In this document: positions 11,691-23,400 of the stretch, in pieces
Position numbering within the stretch: position 1 is the first letter of the stretch
How the letters are laid out: every line of letters begins with the position of its first letter
Source of the DNA: Allodiplogaster sudhausi
Taxonomy: Eukaryota > Nematoda > Chromadorea > Rhabditida > Diplogasteridae
Assembly: GCA_945643635.1 (NCBI GenBank)
Contig: CALZFC010000020.1
Span: forward strand, 662,001-726,000
Direction of reading: 5' to 3'
Length of the DNA stretch: 64,000 nt
Position numbers and translations under genes: made by a program
Notes under the pieces: generated by a model
What the model was told of the DNA's origin: nothing
Database searches by the model: none
What the model saw: the letters and a program-made list of their open reading frames with translations, nothing else

Positions 11691-14423
11691 CTATTCGGCC
11701 TCCAGCTCAGCCATGGGCACAAGACCATCGAGAGACCATTCCTCCCTGCAAGGCAGTAAAAATTGCAGGTTAGTTACATTTCTATATGCAAGCGAAAAAT
11801 GAAGATTGGATTAAAACTAGTAGTGAAATAACAATAGAATCGTCTAGACATGCCTGCACAAAGGACAGGTCGAGTGAGCGGCAGAGCGGCTTCTCCCGTA
11901 GACGGTCGCCCACTTCCTAGCACATCTGAGAACAGCGTGTTTGAGCATCGATCCAGGAATAAAGATCAGTAATTCGGGAAAGGTTTCACGACGTTAGTCG
12001 CATTCTATGCCTATGAGTGTCTTCGACTTGTCAGGCCAGTCTAACTTCGTGCAGCCGATGTGCTGACGGCACTCGCGACAACCGACGGGCCCGACAGGCT
12101 CGTCCCGGCAGCAGAAGAGACAGGCACCGTAGATGCCCTGCGGGACGCGCTCCCCAGTAGCCACTGCAATCAAGTTAACCTAAACCCAATTGCCAGTCGA
12201 TCAATATTAATCAAAAATGAGAACATTGGTGCTGAATAGAGCACAAAACGATGACTCACCAGCCTCCATCTCTTCGAGGTCAATCTGATGTTCATTAAAT
12301 ACGACGTCAACGACTGAAATTGGTCTTTTTTGAGTATGAGAAATAACTGTGATTTGTTGCTGCATTAAGACATTGACATGAAATATGTATAAACTCTTTT
12401 TTCAAAGATTAGAATGTAATAATTAACAATAATTTCTCAACATATATAATGTCCCTAGCTACCAACCGGAAAGGGGAAGATTGAAGCGGAGGAGAAAGTT
12501 GCGAAGATCACCGAGGGCGCCTTTGTTCTGGAAAAGGACAGAGTTTCAATGTGTGCGTACTCTTGCAAGACTTTCCAACCAAATGCTGGAGAATCTTGAG
12601 AAGGAGATGGCGGTTTTCGGTGTGGATGTCGTCAGGATCCTGAGGACCCTCCAAATTCTGAAGAGGAAACGACAATGCCAATAATTTATCCTGTACTTTT
12701 TATTTTTTTTAATTTTTAAGTGTGAGATTGAAGTCGTCAGACCAAATCTGCGATTGCGATGTATCCGTTATGATCGTCATCAGAATTGGCAAAGTATTGT
12801 TGGAGCGATGCGAGCGAACGAAAGCGGAAAGCATCATCATGGGTTGCAATGTTGACGTTATCAGGATCTTCATCATGGCCCAACCGATTCTGAGGAGGAA
12901 ATGACAGTGCCATAGCCTAGTTTATCTTGTTGCCATCACAGTACAAGCTGTGATAATTGTTTAAATGAAATTTAAGTCGTCCGACCAAACCAACGAGTGT
13001 TTCGTACCCGCTATTCTCGTTAACGTCGCTCACCTGCTCGAGAGGGCCCTCAATGGACAGCGACGCATCTAAACATACAAAACATATAATCATGTGCAAA
13101 TCCTGTCTCTCATTATTAATCTCGTTTCGCCACTTCATATGTATTCTTGCAGCAAAGTCTTGCTTGCATCAGAATGGGTCAAGAATTGTTGGAGCGATGC
13201 GAGCGTATGAAAGTGTCCACCATCATCGTGGAATGCGTTGTACGAGCTTGGCGGATTCTTAGAACATTCAGCTTCACTCAGCAGAGCCTCTTATTTTTTT
13301 TATTTGAGTGAAGCAAAAAGCAAGAATAAAAAAGGTTTTTCATCTCAAATCTATAAAAGAATTACATTTTGCTGATATTATGAGGCTATTTTTTACCATT
13401 GTAGGCAACTCTCCCCCATCTTCCTCTCCTCCCTCCGATTGCCCCTCTCCTTCGCTCTCTTCCGCTCCCTCAGGCACTTCTTCTCCCTCAGACTCCTCCT
13501 CTCCCTCGTTTTCCTCTTCTTCCAACTTTCTCCCTTCGTCGTAGTGCTTGAATGCAAAGGCGATCTCTGAAAACATGATATTATTGGCGAGACTTTCTTC
13601 ATCTGCATTCAGAAAGAAAATCGAGCCAGAATCAAAAACTACCTCCATCCGTCAAGTGCTGGCGATGGCTCAGAAAATCGCGAAGAGCCGATGCGCCTTC
13701 GGGAGTCTGAAAAGAACCACTCTGCAATTGGGAAGAAAATGCAAGGGAATAATTGAAGGCCTCAAGGGGAAAAGAGGAGAAGAATGACCGTGTTCTCGAG
13801 GACTCTGATGAGTTTGATGAGCCGCTCATCTCGTCTCGTCTCAGAAGAATCCGTCACCACGCCTTCTCCAACGAAGAGCTCCGGCAGAGCAGTGAGCTCT
13901 TCCATGGAATCCGCACTCAGAAGATACCTGTTCACTGTCTGCAAGTAAACATGGATTACCTTAGATGCATCGAATTTTTTCCTTATTTAAATTGATCATA
14001 TTGGGATACTACTAATGCTTTTTTTCTTGACAAAATGTCAGCTACGTGGGTCCGCGGAGCCCTCTGAAAGAAATTATCAAATCAGATTTTTATATTTCAT
14101 TAAGACGAACAGCGAATTTCGCCTTCCTATATATTTTTCTGTATTTCACTACTGTCACGCTTTGAACTAATAACGTCTTATTTCAAGCCATTCTCGTATT
14201 TCCAAATTCTCGTCATACTTTTGCTTTCTACAAAGAATTTCACTTCGTCTGCAGATCATTTCATCCTTTTGAGACATAATTTGCTATTTATTTAATAAGT
14301 GTATCTTAATGTTGGTTTCACAGATAAATCCCATGATATGTGTTTTACATTATTGTACATAATAGGAATTTGATTGACCGGACGAGCCTGGACGCGTTCG
14401 TTCTAGTTCTCCTCGTCGCACAT
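11691..14423 (-). pseudogene. Copy 2 of duplicated multi-exon gene of unknown function
   Basis: Exons read on the minus strand: start exon (ATG 14423, but codon 7 is TAG where copy 1 has CCG); 13938-13789 (50 codons, TVNRYLLSADSMEELTALPE...); 13721-13643 (26 codons); 13602-13397 (acidic, 69 codons); then related exons near 13260-13150, 12900-12750 and 12690-12600. The first two of these share the motif HDD-x6-SLASLQQ. A Cys-rich exon (about 12160-12030, with CLFC, CREC, H and C) and a CPLCRH exon (about 11940-11850) follow, then a last short exon ending ELEAE and a stop at 11691. The internal exons join in frame. The Cys pattern suggests a RING-like or other zinc finger, so a ubiquitin-ligase role is possible but unproven. 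Because of the TAG in the first exon I call it broken, unless another start is used. Confidence 0.5.
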
Positions 14424-14639
14424 GGCAGTAACTAAAAGTAAATACATATGTAATCGAAAACATTTCATTTACTTTCTTTGTTAGTGGGATAGAAATATTA
14501 ATTTTAAAAAAGAGGAGATAAGCGGGGACAGGGGATAATTGAGAGCAAAACGAAGAGCCGACCGACTGGAGAGGAGTATTAAATGAAGATTGACGATCAT
14601 CTGGAAAAAAGGCGGGTTATATATGGGAAGAAAATTTTA

Positions 14640-15340
14640 ATTTTTTGAAAATGCAAAAAAAAAATTACTTTCTAGAAGTGAACTTCTAACTATATCGAGT
14701 TCCCATATGCTGCAACGGTTCTCACGTATTTTTTGGCAGAAATATTGCGAGCAACAGTTGTTCCTGTCAATTGATGACGACCAGTTCTTCGCTCTCAAAG
14801 GAGGGCAATAGTGTGTAATTTTTGTATACTATTTGATATACTATATATATTTTACGAGAAAACGATGCGCTTTTGAGCATATGCATTGCTTATCTAATCA
14901 CTTATCCAGATCGGAGCTTTATAGTGAGGATTCCTCCGCTTTGAGGACCTCAGCTATTTGAACCTTCGTTTGCAGTTTCCATATGTTTAAAGAGTATATC
15001 TCATCAGCTAAACAATTTCTGTTTGATCATACTATGTTCATATGTATGTATAAAGGTACTTACATAGATGATGGTGAGATTGTATTGTATTTGTTGTACA
15101 CATGCTTATGTATGCATGCTCTAATTGCTGCAAGTATCTTAAACCTAATTATTCATAAGTATCTTTTATAATAACAAAATGGTCGAAAACAAAAAAAAAG
15201 GATTTGACCAGTAAAAAGAGGCACGAAATATCAATAGAAAGTCAGGGTGATAGGCAAAGGATAGACGAAATGGGGCGCGAGAACGGGAGAGGAAGGAAAT
15301 GGAGAGAAGAGAAAGGGAACGAAGGCAGCCTCCCGCACTG
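14640..15340. other. Intergenic, no gene seen
   Basis: AT-rich spacer between duplication copy 2 and the CAP gene. 14860-14935 repeats part of the duplicated block (TTTTGAGCATATGCATTGC and onward). The rest holds short ATGTAC-type simple repeats and a purine-rich tract near 15220-15330. Confidence 0.5.
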
Positions 15341-15346
15341 CACCAC

Positions 15347-16090
15347 TCACCACGGAGTGACCACGTCGTAAGTGAAGCTGTTGATGACGTTCCCGCTGAA
15401 ATAAATATGAATTTCACCAAAGTGAAGAACGAACCTCTGAAGCAGAAGCTAATGGTAAGAAAGTTGAAAAGTGAGTACGGCTTGTGGTAGTGACAGGTGA
15501 CAATGACGAATTTCGCGTCGTCGCAGAGAGTCATGCCACAGCCAACCTTCTCTGTGTTGGCTGACACCATCTGCAACGGGGAAATGTAAGTTCATATCTT
15601 ATCCGGACTATTACTTTTAATCGCGTCAATACCAAAGCTGGTGCACTCTGGGCAGGAAGTTCATGGAATTCATAGAGACCTGAATGGCGTGTCCGATGCC
15701 TGAATTGGAGACTTCGTCGCTGAGGTTGACACTCGACCACCGGTACTGCTGGAACTCAGCTGCCCACGAGAACGCTGCGTAGTACCCTTGGTTCTCCAGA
15801 GACATCTAAGTTGTTTCAATGGATATGATATTTTGACTCATAATCAGTTGAGGACATATCAAGTGAAAACTACGGGGAGGATGTGATATACTGCCCTCTA
15901 ACAATGTATGTGCCTGCCTGTAAGAAAATGACATTGGGCTTCAATACGAAAACATGACAGGAGTAGCGAGAGTACCATATACATACATAGATGGTATACA
16001 TTGACTCTTACAACAAGAGCACTGTACCAACCTGCAGACGTCTCCTCATTCTATTGTGAAAACTGAGAATATCAGTTACTTCTTTTATTG
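15347..16090 (-). pseudogene. CAP/SCP domain protein (venom-allergen/PR-1 type), incomplete
   Basis: Minus-strand exons: 16090-16032 reads ILSFHNRMRRRLQ, the HN-x-x-R start of a CAP domain; 15805-15680 reads GYYAAFSWAAEFQQYRW and ends GIGHAIQ; 15570-15482 reads MVSANTEKVGCGMTLCDD and CHYH; 15395-15347 reads GNVINSFTYDVVTPW then stop. The last three join in frame; the join before GNV uses a GC donor. The CAP signature G-H-x-x-Q-x(8)-GCG...C is clear. The middle exon with the conserved W-D and first Cys is not found, and the signal-peptide-like segment at about 16295-16243 (VALLLLFILVVAPG) has no ATG in its frame. It is therefore probably a decayed copy of a secreted CAP gene. Confidence 0.65.
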
Positions 16091-16379
16091 GAATTCCACC
16101 AGAGCAGAGCTACGAGAAGGCGTCTGAAAATACTTTGTTGCAGAAACTTTTGACTGTATAAACAGATTCACAAGGAAGAAAATGACCCTTAATAGCATAT
16201 GAAAGAGATGCTATCTTTTTTTGTTCCTCAAATTAGTACCTGGAGCGACGACGAGAATGAACAAGAGCAGAAGAGCCACATGGCCAATGTATGTATATTT
16301 ACACGTTCACTTGGTGGGACAATATAAGGACAGGAGAAGGCGAAGCAGGGAAGAAGCCAGAGAATAAAATGAGTTTCCG

Positions 16380-17490
16380 TTGTTCTGAACGTAACTTTTA
16401 TAATTGAGGCATTCTAGCAATGCACCGCATGATCAAGTGCGCAAACATGATGCCTAAATTTATCTCTTGCTACTTGGTAGCACACATTGTTTACAATTTA
16501 AATCCCTTAAGAATCGAAAATCAATTCGTTCTCGAATTCTCCTCTTGTTTTGTCAAGCTACATCATTTCTGCGAAGATTGATTCGCAGACATGATCGTTC
16601 TCCAGCCGTTCTATCATTGCCTACGAGAGATTACGAATTTGAGCAATGTTAATTCCGTCAGCGTATGTCCATAGATGTTTTCCTACGAACAAATCAATTG
16701 AATTTATTATTTATTCCAATTAATTACTCTATGTTCAGCTTTTATTTACACTGTTCAGAATTTTTATCAATAACTCTTGAGGTTTCAAATGAAGCAGTTT
16801 CGTGAAAATGCGCCGCCTTCGTGTATTGAATCTTTCAGAACGTAATATTTTTAAAACATTTATTTTTGATTTCCGATCATGGACGCTGTTGGCTATGAAA
16901 AAAAAATAGACGCAACTGTAGCCTTCTGTATGTTGAGAGCTTAAGATATTCATCGGAAAAAATATGCACGATCTCATCGGTGCTTTCATCGCGTCGGCAT
17001 ATTTTTTCCTCATTTTTTTTCGCATTTCCGTGGAAGGAAGGCGAAGATGGACCGCGCTTAGTTGGCAGTGTCATAATTATATTGTTATTATGAAACTGCT
17101 TCGTATACATAAACTCCACTCAGGAATTGTTGAAACATCTGAAAGTTATTTAAAAAAAAAACTGGAAAATAGAGTAAATAACTTGAATAAAAATTGAAAA
17201 CGACATTCGAGTAAAAATAAATTATCCGTCATTCAACTCGAGTTATCTAATTAATTTTGTGGTTGGAAATATCGACGATTACAGGGTGAACATCACTCAA
17301 ATGCTTAAACTCTCATAGCCAATGACAGAACGGAGACGCCCACGGAATGGAGAACGACCATGTCTGCGAATCAATCTTCGCAGAAATGATGTATCTCAAT
17401 CTGATTGATTGAGATAATCCACTCGATCATGCGATGGATGGCCAGAATGCATCAAATATAAAAATTCCGTTCATAACAACGGAAATCCAT
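16380..17490. mobile_element. Foldback element upstream of astacin B
   Basis: Left arm about 16380-16800 and right arm about 17085-17490, inverted. Examples: GGTAGCACACATTGTTTAC near 16480 in the left arm, and GGGTGAACATCACTCAAATG at 17284 in the right arm, which corresponds to GAATTTGAGCAATGTTAATTCC at 16633. Related to the element at 7905-9125 and in the same place relative to the astacin signal exon. The central 280 bases (16800-17085) have no clear gene. Confidence 0.7.
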
Positions 17491-18048
17491 TTGGAGCCTT
17501 TCCGTTGCTTAAAGCAGTCTGACAGGGGAATGCTCCACAGGCGATAATTCTTTGTCAGCAGCTTGTTCTGACTCGAAAATATTGTTTACAATGCAAAAAT
17601 TCTTTTGTTTTTTTTTTGCTTTTTAACTATTGGCAAAGTACTTGTGGACAAGGTAAAAGAAGTCTATAAATGGTGAATCTTCTCCCCCTCGTCGTTGTTG
17701 TCTGCATTCTTCTTCTGCCGACTTCGCTCTCCTTCTCGCTTACACGCGCCAAGCGAGCGAGCGAGAGAAACTATTCGGATCGCGATAATGAAATCGTCGC
17801 AGGGGTCTCTTTTCCTTACCTTATATTTTCAACAAACAATACAAAGCGTTTACCAAGGCGGACACAATATTCACTCTTTTTGCTTAATTTACACTACTTT
17901 TTTCAAATCTTATCTCTGAAAATCCCAGCTCGCGCGTTCAAGTGGCTTGACGGTTGAAGAGCTTCGTGCCTTCCGTGAAGCACGAGAAGAAGCTGCGATG
18001 GCCGAGCGACCAGCGAAGGCGGCAGCTCGTGCAAATGTTCGTGATGGA

Positions 18049-19868
18049 ATTTGAATTTGAATTTCTTTATCGCATTGACTGAGAAGGTAAAAGTAAGAAA
18101 CCGTGTAAGTCTAAACGGACGACACGCTGTCAAGCAATTGGGGAAAGAAAGTGGAAAAAAAAGAGAAGTAGAAAAAGAATTCAGATACATAAATTGGCAC
18201 AACTGCTACGAAAAGATGAAAGTGAAAGGGAGGATACTTGCTGCTTTAGTAAGGAGTTCCAAGGACGGACAATACGGTAAGAGAGACAAGCACGTCTGGA
18301 GCGGAGAGAGCGAAATGGAGGGAAAGAGAGCTTCAAAGAGTGTCCACGAAGAATGGAGGAATATCTAGAGGGCAAATGGAAAAAGCGAGTGGGATCAATT
18401 GGAGTGAGCTTTCGCATTATTTTAAGCGTGGTGACTAGATCTGTTACACGTCTACGGTGTTCAAGAGATAAGAGTCCGAGGGATTTCAACCGTTCATGAT
18501 ATGATAATGGGTTACCTACTCTTATAAAAAGGGATCTAGTATAACTACGCTGAACTTTTTCTAGCAGATTGACAAACATCGTGGAAGACGGGTTCCAAAT
18601 CTCTGATGAAGAGTCTAATATAGGCAGTACATACACTTTGTAAAGACGAGAAAGAATAGAGAGATTTCTAGTTTTAAACGAGCGAAGAATATAAGAACAT
18701 CTAGCTGACGCCTTTCTAGCAATTGCACGGATATGATCATTAGGGCAGAGATCAGAATCGTAAGTAATACCAAGGTCCTTGAACGATGAGACGATTGGCA
18801 GGGAAACACCTCTAATAGAGAATGAGTAGGTAGGGTGGCTTCCAATAGTCATTATGACAGTCTTATCAAGAGATATTGTGAGACCCCATTTAATAGCCCA
18901 GGAATCCACAGAATCTAGAGCAGATTGTAAGAGAGATGCATTGTTGTAGGTATAAAGCTTGACATCATCGGCGTAAATAGTATAATTACAGCCAGAGGGG
19001 ATACAGTCAACAATGTCATTGATATAAATCAGAAACAATAGAGGACCTAGGCATGTACCTTGGTTAACTCCGCTATGTATGGAATAGGTAGGTGAGACAG
19101 CCTCATCAACAACAACTGACTGCATTCTATTAGAGAGAAACGAATCGAGAAATCGAAGCAGGCTCCCTGATATACCAACCTTAGAAAGCTTAAAAAGGAG
19201 GTGCTGACGAGGAACTGAGTCAAATGCCTTGCTAAAGTCTATATACGCAACACTAATGTAGTTATTGGAATCTAAGATAGAGTGCCAATCATTAAGGGTA
19301 GTGAGCAGAGCAGTTGAAACGGAATGTTTTGGCCGGAAGCCAAACTGATAGGGAGAGATGATGGAATTCTCTTCTAGATAGCAAAATATTCTACGGGCGA
19401 TCAAACGTTCCATAACCTTAGACAGAGAACATGTTAGAGATATGGGACGATAATTGGAACAATCCTGACGAGAACCTTTTCGTTTATAAACAGGGCGAAT
19501 CAAGGCGTGGGACCAAACAAGTGGAATAGTACCATGCATCATAATTCGGCTGAAGAGAATAGTGAGAGGAGCAGTAAGAGAGGCAGCCGCCTTCTTAAGA
19601 AATATATATGGGATGCGATCGGGAGAGGTAGAATTACGGTTTGGCAACTTAGAAAGGGCTCTGTAAATTTGGTCGGAGGAAAATTCAACATAATCAAGAC
19701 CAGAAAAACTAGGCGAAGGAACATCACTTGGCGGAGGGGGAGAGACACAGAGAGAGTCGAAACAATGCTGAAAATAATTAGCGAAAGCCTGAGCCTTATC
19801 GGCAGCATTGGTGCAGAGACCGGAGGGGGAACTAAGTGGTCCAATTTGGGAGTTCTCTTTTTTTTGGG
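18049..19868 (-). mobile_element. 5'-truncated non-LTR retrotransposon (CR1/Jockey-like) in intron 2 of astacin B
   Basis: Inserted antisense to astacin B. The 3' end is a short repeat tail, seen on the plus strand as TTTGAATTTGAATTTC at 18049-18064. The 5' break is at about 19868. Comparison with intron 2 of astacin A gives the empty site: A reads GTTCGTGATGGAAGAGAGG, while B reads GTTCGTGATGGAA, then the element, then GGAAGAGAGG. The target duplication is thus at most about 4 bases (GGAA). Only the reverse-transcriptase half of ORF2 is present. Confidence 0.85.
18181..19863 (-). CDS. LINE reverse transcriptase (partial ORF2)
   Basis: One open frame of about 560 codons without stops, reading into the truncation point. 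It shows the RT order NYRPISLTCSLSKVMERLI, QFGFRPKHSVSTALL, YIDFSKAFDSVP, SGVNQGTCLGPLLFLIYIND and the active site YADD, followed by the thumb and C-terminal region with RLYKVYVLPILDSSSEIWNP. The endonuclease half is missing. The open frame suggests a recent insertion. It differs clearly from the LINE at 58200-62277 (FADD, SGVPQGS), so two lineages are present. Confidence 0.9.
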   Translation of the reverse strand, partial: KKENSQIGPLSSPSGLCTNAADKAQAFANYFQHCFDSLCVSPPPPSDVPSPSFSGLDYVEFSSDQIYRALSKLPNRNSTSPDRIPYIFLKKAAASLTAPLTILFSRIMMHGTIPLVWSHALIRPVYKRKGSRQDCSNYRPISLTCSLSKVMERLIARRIFCYLEENSIISPYQFGFRPKHSVSTALLTTLNDWHSILDSNNYISVAYIDFSKAFDSVPRQHLLFKLSKVGISGSLLRFLDSFLSNRMQSVVVDEAVSPTYSIHSGVNQGTCLGPLLFLIYINDIVDCIPSGCNYTIYADDVKLYTYNNASLLQSALDSVDSWAIKWGLTISLDKTVIMTIGSHPTYSFSIRGVSLPIVSSFKDLGITYDSDLCPNDHIRAIARKASARCSYILRSFKTRNLSILSRLYKVYVLPILDSSSEIWNPSSTMFVNLLEKVQRSYTRSLFIRVGNPLSYHERLKSLGLLSLEHRRRVTDLVTTLKIMRKLTPIDPTRFFHLPSRYSSILRGHSLKLSFPPFRSLRSRRACLSYRIVRPWNSLLKQQVSSLSLSSFRSSCANLCI

Positions 19869-20385
19869 AGGAAGAGAGGAATGAGAAAGCGGGAGACAGA
19901 GAGAGCGCGAGAAAAAGAGAGAGAGAACAGCCGAGAGATCAGATTAGATGCATGTAGAGTGGATGGAAGAGAAGTAGCTTAGGGTATATCAAATCTGAGG
20001 CACAATTTATATATTGAAGGTTAAAAAAATTCCCCAAAATTTAAGACGAGTTTATTTTGTGGTTACAGAACGCCGCCAAGGATGAAGGTGGCCAACCGAA
20101 GGTCGCCTATGCAAATGCCCATGCTGTTCGTTCCATTGTTGGCATCAACGCCGACCTCCTCCCTTACCTTATTGAGGTTTCTCTCACTCTCTTTCTCTCT
20201 CTCTCCTTCCCGGTCTTTCTTAGTTTCCGTGCTCTCATTTACAGCCCTCTTTCACAAGTACATTTTATCCCACTCTCAACTCACAATAATGCTCCTTGTA
20301 GGGTGACATCATTCCTACTAAGGAAGACATGGAGCGTTTAATGGTCAGCCCTTTTCTCCGAAATATGTACTATAAATAAATGAAA

Positions 20386-20397
20386 AAAAAAAATATA

Positions 20398-20429
<32 letters not shown>

Positions 20430-20430
20430 A
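20386..20430. repeat. AT dinucleotide repeat
   Basis: Mostly alternating AT with ATGT interruptions, in an intron of astacin B. It directly abuts the perfect hairpin at 20431-20470. Confidence 0.9.
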
Positions 20431-20470
20431 TTTCTTCTGGGTATGCAACTTTTTGCATACCCAGAAGAAA
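20431..20470. repeat. Perfect 18-bp inverted repeat with 4-base loop
   Basis: TTTCTTCTGGGTATGCAA is followed by CTTT and then its exact reverse complement. The corresponding intron of astacin A has the AT tract but not this hairpin, so it arose in copy B. It could be a small palindromic insertion or a foldback formed during repair. Confidence 0.9.
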
Positions 20471-23400
20471 TGAAAATATATGAAACGGTAATCATACTTT
20501 AGCATTAAAGGAAAAAGGAAGAATTTTTAGAAGAATTTAAGGAAAATTAAAGCATTATTAAATGATTGCTTCTTGCAAGGCACCACGTAACAAACGTGGC
20601 GCGCCAGTCAGCATCAGCGAAAGCTGGAAACTCTGGGACAGAACGAAACCCATACCATACACCTTTGAGAGCGGAGATGCATGCATACTGATTATTCTCA
20701 GCTAATATTTGACTAGAACACTCGAATTGTGCAATTACAGCTTGATTCATGTAATTAGCCTTTCTGAAAACACAAAGAGTCTCCACCATTTAAATAAACT
20801 TCGCATTACAGCCGAAGAGGGACGAGCGACCATTCAGGAGGCCATGTATATCCTCTCAGTGAGCAGCTGCATCTCCTTCGCACCTGACGACGGCTCCAAC
20901 AAACCTGGGGTCCGTTCTCATCGAGGATGGCGTCCTTCTGCTTGCATTCCTGTCTTAGCACACCTCTAACACCCAGATCTTCTTATTTCTTAAATGAAAA
21001 AAAAGAGATTATTTTTTTATTTATTTATTCGTACATCAAATATATAGATGCTAACAAGTAAATGCATATTGAAGCTCGACATCATCTCCGACGTTGGCTG
21101 CTACTCGTACGTTGGAGTGCACAACCAGTCTTCTCGGCAGAAGTTTTCGCTCAACTCCGGTTGTCGACCGGTACGCAATTAATGTTTATCTGACATGCAT
21201 TATAAATGAGCGCATCATTTAAAGATGGGCAAATACCGAATGAAAGTTAATGAAGTTTTGATTAATGCGTACTTGAATCTTCTATTTTGCCCAGGTAATG
21301 ACGGCTGCTCACGAACTTTTACATGCGCTCGGTCAAAACCACGAACAAGCTACTAACTTCTTCATGCATATCTCACCATCAGCATACTTCCTTTATCTTT
21401 ACAACAAAATATATTAAAGATAAATGCAGATGCATGAATACTTGTGGATTAAATTTGAATTGATAAAAAAAACAAAACAAAGTCATAAAAACGGTTCAAT
21501 TAAATTTTTACGCAGCTTATCTGCACAATAAAAAATAATTTATTAGTTTTTTTCGTTTCGAGGTCAGCAATTCTAGTCGGACAAGCTAGGAAGTTCTCAA
21601 ATTATTTTAGAATGTCAATACACAATTCCCTGCATCTATAGAATTCTCTTTCAGTCTCGTTACGAGTACGTCACCTATGACGCTAATGCTGCAGACCAAA
21701 GCTTATATTATGCCTGGACGAAGGTTCCATACACCTATTTTTTTAACAGTTTCACATTATTCGTGATACAACGGTAACGTTTCCTTAAAAAAAGTAATCT
21801 CTGTCTGGCAACATCATAGAAGGAACCGTGGGAGAACGAAAATTATAACGTCAGCTATGATTACGGCAGCGTGATGCATTACGGAGCAAGTCAGTGTGAT
21901 GAGTGAATGTAATAAATAAAATATTATAATTAATCGCCTTCTTTTTTTATTAGACAACGTATGAATTACAACCGTAGCATTTGTCTAGTGGCCTACGATG
22001 TATCGGCCGATCCAGTCCTGATGACGAAGGATCCACAATTCATGAGCACGATCGGGAGACAGAAAATTGTTGGCTTCTCCGATTTCAAGCAGCTTAATGC
22101 GATGTACTCGTGTGCAGGTGAAATGAAATCATCTAATCGTCATATTTATAGCAAAAATGAATGAACACAAATATATGACATGTGCACAGTATGTACATAT
22201 GTACATGCTCATATGCTCAAATGTTTTTTTATGTACAAACATACATGCTTACATTCATACATACATATATGTATGTACATGTATAAATATGCCATTTTGC
22301 AGTCTAAATTTTAAAATCGAAATCACATGTCGATCGTTCAATTTCAGATTATTGCTTGGATCCTCCCGAATGCGAGAACGGTGGATTCCCGAGTTCCCGG
22401 GACTGCGGACGTTGTATCTGCCCGGATTTCTTCAAGGGGGACACTTGTGAAGCGGCGGTCAACGAGATGGAAGCGGTGAGAGTGACATGAACAACAAACA
22501 TGGAAACCCTAGTAGTGTGAATAGACGATGCACTAAATCTCCTCCCTTAACAATTACGAATTTATTTTTATAAAAACATAGGAGAGCGAAGAGGTTTACC
22601 GTTCATTTCCAAATCTTGAAGCACCTCCTTAATTCAAAGAAGACATTTCCGACTGCTCGAAAAGATTTCTTCTTAAAGAGAAATTTTTGACGATTTTCCT
22701 AAAAAGACATGTTATGTGACCTAAACAACTACTTTATCACTTAAATTCAACACTTTATATGCATACTGTGATGCAAGCAACGGTGTTAAAATGCCAAGAT
22801 TGGGAACGTCATCACTTGGAACACGCCTCGCACTGAATATCAGTATACGACTGATGATTTCTACAACTTCGACTCTTACACGAAGAGGGAGCCGCAGATT
22901 ATTTCGGTATGGTGATACAATGTAAAACACACGGCAACCAGGCCTCACCTAAATCCGGCACTGTCCATAAGTTCATTATGAAGGCTTCAATAAATAGATA
23001 AGTATATTTCATCCCACTAGGCGCAAACCCAATTCTAGGATATGAAATTTATGCGCTCTTTCTAACAATAGGCACAAATAAAAAAAAGTTCGTTTTAGGG
23101 TCCCGAGAATAGTCGGCTTCGCCTCACCATTTACGCTGCTCATCCCACCTGGCCAGAGTGTAGGCTAACTTGTGATTTCGGCGGGGTCGAACTTGTAGAC
23201 GGCTTCGACTGGACGCTCGGCGGCAAGACGTGTGCAATTATTATATAATTCAATTTAATATGTATCGCTCCGCCTATTTATTTATTTTATTCTTCTAATT
23301 TTGCAAGCAATACTTTCAGATGGAAAATAGATGCTCACCACCTTTCAGATTCTGCTGCAGCGATACGAAGGGCAGCTTTGTGATGGAGACTAAGTCAAAC

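Larger units (their letters stand above)
9752..14630. repeat. Segmental duplication, copy 2
   Basis: Second copy of the block at 1-4520. It is the longer copy, keeping about 130 bases (9872-10002) and about 195 bases (11768-11965) that copy 1 lacks. Identity looks above 95% in aligned parts, so the duplication or a gene conversion is recent. A short further piece of the block (around 11560-11640) recurs at 14860-14935 next to its right end. The segment 10690-11690 is noncoding as far as I can see. Confidence 0.9.

Noticed and set aside
19507..19884. 125-codon plus-strand ORF opposite the LINE
   Set aside because: Antisense shadow of a clear reverse transcriptase frame.
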